Below the pieces are notes generated by a model. That model was not told the DNA's origin and did not search any database. It saw only the letters and a list, made by a program, of their open reading frames with translations. Positions 60,756-64,000 of a DNA stretch of 64,000 nt are shown here, piece by piece. The DNA comes from Pseudoflavonifractor intestinihominis. GTDB taxonomy: Bacteria; Bacillota; Clostridia; Oscillospirales; Oscillospiraceae. A program made the position numbers and the translations under genes. The stretch is taken from NCBI RefSeq assembly GCF_040096055.1, contig NZ_JBBMFK010000016.1:1-64000 (forward strand), read 5' to 3'. Each line of letters starts with the position of its first letter. The first letter of the stretch is position 1.

Positions 60756-61702
60756 TCTGCTTTCTCTCCGTTCTCCAGCTCCGCCAGAGTGGGCATGGCG
60801 GGAATGGCTCCGCTGCGGGAGCAGGTCTTGGCCGCCGCCCGGTTGGCAAAGGACAGGATCTCCTCCAGCTCAGGGGCGGCAAGGCCCTCCAGGGGGCCGC
60901 CGCTCCGGCGGGTCAGGCGGCTGAGCACCGCGCCGAAGAAGGTGTCTCCGGCGCCGTTGGTGTCGGCCACGGTGGTGTGCACGCCGGGTACCAGGCCGGT
61001 CTTGCCCTGCCAGCGGTAAAAGGCCCCGCCGGCCCCCATGGTGATGAGTACCAGCTTGACGCCCTCAGCCTCCATGCGGCGGCTGCCCTCCTCCGGGTCG
61101 TCGGTGCCGGTAATGAGGGGCAGCTCCTCGTCGGACAGCTTGAGCACGTCCACCAGGGGCAGGGGGGTGCGCATCCACTCCACGGCCTCCTCCCGGCTGG
61201 TCCACAGGGCGTCCCGGTAGTTGGGGTCGTAGCTCACCAGCACGCCGTGGGCCCGGGCCTGGCGGGCGGCAAACAGGGTGGCCGAACGGGCGGGGGCCGC
61301 GGTCAGGCTCACAGAGCCGAAGTGGAGGACCTTGGTGTTCTCCACCAGGCGGGCGTCCACCTCGTCGGGGGACAGGGCGCTGTCCGCCCCCCGGACAAAG
61401 CGGAAGGACCGCTCCCCGGTGTCGGACACCGTGACCACCGCCATAGTGGTGGGGGCGGCGTCGGTCCGCAGGCCGGACACGTCCACGCCGTTCTCCTTCA
61501 GCACGCCGGTGAGGTAGGCGCCGAAGCCGTCCCGGCCCACCTTGCCGATAAAGGCGGTCTTGGCCCCCAGGCGGGCGGCGGCCACCGCCACATTGGCGGG
61601 GGCTCCGCCGGGGTTGGAGGCAAACAGAGGCACGTTCTGCGGGGAGACGCCGGTCTGGGTCAGGTCAATGAGCACCTCTCCGATGGTGGTGATATCCATC
61701 AT
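60752..61702 (-). CDS. fructokinase, PfkB family
   Basis: A 316-residue sugar kinase (ITTIGEVLIDLTQTG at the N-terminus, GGAPANVAVAAARLGAKTAFIGKVGRD, and DTNGAGDTFFGAVLSRL with the catalytic Asp). The N-terminal and NAVAxARLG features fit bacterial fructokinases/ScrK. It is placed between the GH32 sucrose hydrolase and amylosucrase genes, both of which release fructose, so fructose 6-phosphate formation is the expected role. Its stop overlaps the amylosucrase start (ATGA). Confidence 0.9.
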   Translation of the reverse strand: MMDITTIGEVLIDLTQTGVSPQNVPLFASNPGGAPANVAVAAARLGAKTAFIGKVGRDGFGAYLTGVLKENGVDVSGLRTDAAPTTMAVVTVSDTGERSFRFVRGADSALSPDEVDARLVENTKVLHFGSVSLTAAPARSATLFAARQARAHGVLVSYDPNYRDALWTSREEAVEWMRTPLPLVDVLKLSDEELPLITGTDDPEEGSRRMEAEGVKLVLITMGAGGAFYRWQGKTGLVPGVHTTVADTNGAGDTFFGAVLSRLTRRSGGPLEGLAAPELEEILSFANRAAAKTCSRSGAIPAMPTLAELENGEKAE

Positions 61703-61738
61703 GGCAAAGCCGCTTCCTTTCTCTTTTCAAAAATCATG

Positions 61739-63064
61739 TCAGACGGTGCGGGCCTCTTCCACGGGGCCTTCCAGCTGAGTCCCCAGGCCGTACACCACAT
61801 GGCTGAGCACATATTCTCCCTGGTTGACGAAGATCTCCACCAGGTTGGGGTCCACAAAGATGTCCAGGCGGCAGCCGTCCCCCTCCAGGGCGGGGGTGCT
61901 GGCGGTGAGGCGGCAGCCCTGGAGACCGCCGAACAGGGCGCTTCGGTCGGCCTCGATCCTGCCGTCCGCCATGCGGATGCGGTATCCGCCCATGTTCAGG
62001 GCGTCCCCCTCCCGGAGGGTGGCCCTGAGCCGGACGGGCTTGTACTCCGCCAGGGGAGCCAGGCCGTCGGCGGGCTTGTCAAAGCAGGCGTCTACGTCGG
62101 GGTGGACCGGGAAGCACACCCGGCCGTCCCGCACCTGCACCAGCCGGGGCAGGCTCATCATGCCGTTCCAGGGCCCCCGGCCGTCCGGCCAGTTTTCCAC
62201 GGGCCTGGGCATCCGCATCCAGCCCACCAGCACCCGGCGGCCATTTTTGTCCAGGGTGCTCTGGGGGGCGTACAGGTCCAGGCCCCAATCCAGGTAGGAG
62301 AGGGGTTCCCGGAGGGACAGGGCGCAGGCGTCCGGGTCAAAGTCCGCCCGGGCGTACATGGCCTGGTCGGCGTAGGACAGGCCGTCCGCCGTGACCCCCA
62401 TGGGGGAGCCCACGAAGATGTACCCGTCCTCCGTCTTCATCAGGTCGGGGCACTCCAGCACCCGGCCCAGCTCGGGGGAGGCGTACTGGTTGGCGTAGGT
62501 CCAGTTTTCTCCGTCCTGGCTGCGGAAGAAGAGCACACGCCCGGCCCCGTCCCGGGTGCTGCCCAGGATCATGCGGTAGCCGTTCTTCTCCCGCCACACC
62601 TTGGGGTCCCGGGTGTCCTTCCGGTCGCCCACGGCCGGGTCGGTGAGCACGGGGATGATCTGCCTCTTGTCCGCCCAGTTGTCAAACTGCCGTCCGTCCG
62701 GGGAGATGACCATGGCCTGGCTGGTCTCGAACCGGTCCCCCTCCGCCACATGGATGTCCTCCGGGTTGGGCCGGTCGTACTTTACCGCCGAGTAGTACAG
62801 GCGGAGCTTTCCGTCAATCTCCAGGGCGCTGCCCGAGAACACGCCGCTGCGGTCATAGTCCTTGGTGGGGAAGAGGGCCACCCCCAGGTGCTCCCAGTGG
62901 ATCAGGTCCCGGCTCACCGCGTGGCCCCAGTGCATGGTACCCCACCGGGGGGCGTAGGGGAAATACTGGTAGAAGAGGTGGTACTCGCCCCTGTAGTAGA
63001 TAAACCCGTTGGGGTCGTTGATCCAGTTTCCGGGGGCTCTCAGGTGTACGATGTCCGTTGTCAA
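61739..63064 (-). CDS. scrB: GH32 sucrose(-6-phosphate) hydrolase / fructosidase
   Basis: About 441 residues. GH32 five-bladed propeller with WINDPNG (nucleophile Asp17), FSGSAL, a TRDPKV motif (transition-state Asp) and LECPDL (acid/base Glu), then a beta-sandwich C-terminal domain. It hydrolyses sucrose, sucrose 6-phosphate or short fructans from the fructosyl end. The ABC permease beside it argues for unphosphorylated sugar. I placed the start at TTG 63064 with GGAGG 8 nt upstream, because a terminator-like hairpin lies in the longer frame from 63199. Confidence 0.9.
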   Translation of the reverse strand: MTTDIVHLRAPGNWINDPNGFIYYRGEYHLFYQYFPYAPRWGTMHWGHAVSRDLIHWEHLGVALFPTKDYDRSGVFSGSALEIDGKLRLYYSAVKYDRPNPEDIHVAEGDRFETSQAMVISPDGRQFDNWADKRQIIPVLTDPAVGDRKDTRDPKVWREKNGYRMILGSTRDGAGRVLFFRSQDGENWTYANQYASPELGRVLECPDLMKTEDGYIFVGSPMGVTADGLSYADQAMYARADFDPDACALSLREPLSYLDWGLDLYAPQSTLDKNGRRVLVGWMRMPRPVENWPDGRGPWNGMMSLPRLVQVRDGRVCFPVHPDVDACFDKPADGLAPLAEYKPVRLRATLREGDALNMGGYRIRMADGRIEADRSALFGGLQGCRLTASTPALEGDGCRLDIFVDPNLVEIFVNQGEYVLSHVVYGLGTQLEGPVEEARTV

Positions 63065-63112
63065 CGCGCTTCCCTCCGCATCTTCCGTAGCGTTCCGGGC
63101 CCGGCGGGCCCT

Positions 63113-63150
63113 GTAAAAATCGGGAGCCCCTTCAACGAGAGGCTCCCGAC
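63113..63150 (-). terminator. terminator or attenuator between the permease and GH32 genes
   Basis: Minus strand TCGGGAGCC, a 12-nt loop, GGCTCCCGA, then TTTTTACAG. It separates sugar-transport genes from the catabolic genes. Confidence 0.65.
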
Positions 63151-63242
63151 AGAGATCCCCACCGGTCGCCAGACACCGGCGGGTTTGGATGGTCTCCACA
63201 CAAGCATGAATTGTATCACATCGGGATGGGTTTGGGTAGCTT

Positions 63243-64000
63243 TTATTTCACCGCGCCGGACACCACGCCGCCGATGATCTGCTTCTGGAGGATGACGTAC
63301 AGGATCAGGATGGGGATGACGCACAGCAGCAGTCCGGCCATGATGGTGCCGTAATCCGCCGAATAGGTGCCGTAGAAGCTGTAGGTGGACAGGGGCAGGG
63401 TGAGCAGCTCCTTGTCGGTGAGGACCAGGGAGGGCAGCAGGTAGTCGTTCCAGAAGGCCAGGGAGTTGAGGATGACCATGGTGGAGATGATGGGCTTGAG
63501 GAGGGGGAAGACGATCTTGAAGAAGATCTGGGCGTGGTTGCAGCCGTCGATGTAGGCCGCCTCCTCCAGGGCGATGGGGATGTTGCCCCGGATGAAGCCG
63601 TGGAACATGAAGACCGACATGGCCATGGAGAAGCCCACGTGCATGAAGATCAGGGTGATGCGGTGGTTGAGCACGTTGAGGGTGCCGCCGTAGATGCTCA
63701 CCAGGGGGATCATGATGGCCTGGAAGGGGATGATCATGGAGGCCACCATGAGGGCGAAGATGATCTTGGACACCTTGTTGTTGTGGCGGACGATGTAGTA
63801 GGCCAGCATGGCGGCCAGCAGGGTCACCAGCACGGTGGCGGACACGGTGACGATGAGGGAGTTCTTGAAGGCGTTGAGGAAGTCCATCTGGGTGAAGGCC
63901 TTGACGAAGTTGTCAAAGGACAGGCCCTTGACGGTGAACAGCCAGGAGAAGGGGTCCTTGATGATGTCCCGCTTCTCCTTCAGGGCGTTGATGACCACCA
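63243..64000 (-). CDS. carbohydrate ABC transporter permease, MalG type (5' part beyond window)
   Basis: 251 visible residues; the N-terminus lies past the window end, and probably about 20-25 residues (the first TM helix) are missing. The EAA loop of binding-protein-dependent permeases is present (LEEAAYIDGCNHAQIFFKIVFPLLKP). Five further helices follow, ending in QKQIIGGVVSGAVK, the standard MalG/LacG-type C-terminus. With the GH32, fructokinase and amylosucrase genes downstream, sucrose or fructo-oligosaccharide uptake is the likely role. The partner permease, binding protein and ATPase must lie beyond 64000. Confidence 0.93.
   Translation of the reverse strand, partial: VVINALKEKRDIIKDPFSWLFTVKGLSFDNFVKAFTQMDFLNAFKNSLIVTVSATVLVTLLAAMLAYYIVRHNNKVSKIIFALMVASMIIPFQAIMIPLVSIYGGTLNVLNHRITLIFMHVGFSMAMSVFMFHGFIRGNIPIALEEAAYIDGCNHAQIFFKIVFPLLKPIISTMVILNSLAFWNDYLLPSLVLTDKELLTLPLSTYSFYGTYSADYGTIMAGLLLCVIPILILYVILQKQIIGGVVSGAVK

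Noticed and set aside
58176..63277. Very long open frames on the plus strand opposite the sucrose genes (over 800 codons)
   Set aside because: They are His/Gly/Val/Gln-rich mirror frames produced by GC-rich codons of the real minus-strand genes; no domain or ribosome site fits.

Overview
The window is typical chromosomal DNA of a high-GC, low-spore-gene anaerobic Firmicute of the gut Oscillospiraceae (Flavonifractor / Lawsonibacter / Intestinimonas-like). The reasons are GC-rich codons with strong AGGAGG ribosome binding sites, the Bacillota gene orders gdpP-rplI-dnaB and tilS-hpt-ftsH, DUF4358, CmpB-type and radical-SAM-TatD genes, and a dispersed AGCCTTCCCCC...GGATGAGGGG repeat. The genus is an inference. 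No rRNA, tRNA, CRISPR array, transposase or integrase was seen.

Layout. 0-5 kb: a small membrane protein, a DEAD-box helicase and a three-gene surface-glycan cassette (GT2, polytopic GT-C-like protein, GtrA). 4.8-7.4 kb: a secreted S15/CocE hydrolase with a divergent TetR regulator, bracketed by two nearly identical terminators. 7.5-19 kb: transporters and housekeeping genes (CvrA/NhaP2-type antiporter, RlmA, SLH protein, DUF1622, ABC-F ATPase, MetG, second antiporter). 19.2-20.6 kb: TatD plus its partner radical SAM protein. 20.9-29.4 kb: a nucleoside/ribose regulon. LacI and ribokinase diverge from a BMP lipoprotein, an ABC ATPase, two permeases and an ADP-ribosylglycohydrolase-family enzyme, with a LacI-type palindrome downstream of each of two facing promoters. 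29.8-32.9 kb: an FMN/FAD extracellular reductase lipoprotein and a divergent AraC regulator.

32.9-42.0 kb is a long minus-strand housekeeping run: gdpP, a lipoprotein, rplI, dnaB, tilS, hpt and ftsH. It is followed by ilvE, an M42 peptidase (with a 66-bp duplicated tail), YbaK, a CmpB-type membrane protein, a Cu-amine-oxidase-N/DUF4358 protein and a second FtsH. 49.5-53.4 kb holds a DUF1275 protein, a visibly AT-richer AraC + MFS pair and a low-molecular-weight tyrosine phosphatase.

53.6-58.6 kb is the least explained region. It has two zinc-ribbon membrane proteins, then an apparent operon of a 101-aa protein, a 600-aa protein (HExxH metallopeptidase-like region, ParB-like region, long Gln/Glu tandem repeats) and a VirD4/TraD-like ATPase with no conjugation partners nearby. 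58.7-64 kb is a minus-strand sucrose locus: sugar ABC permease (cut by the window end), GH32 sucrose hydrolase, fructokinase and amylosucrase. Together these would import sucrose, split it or polymerise its glucose, and phosphorylate the released fructose.
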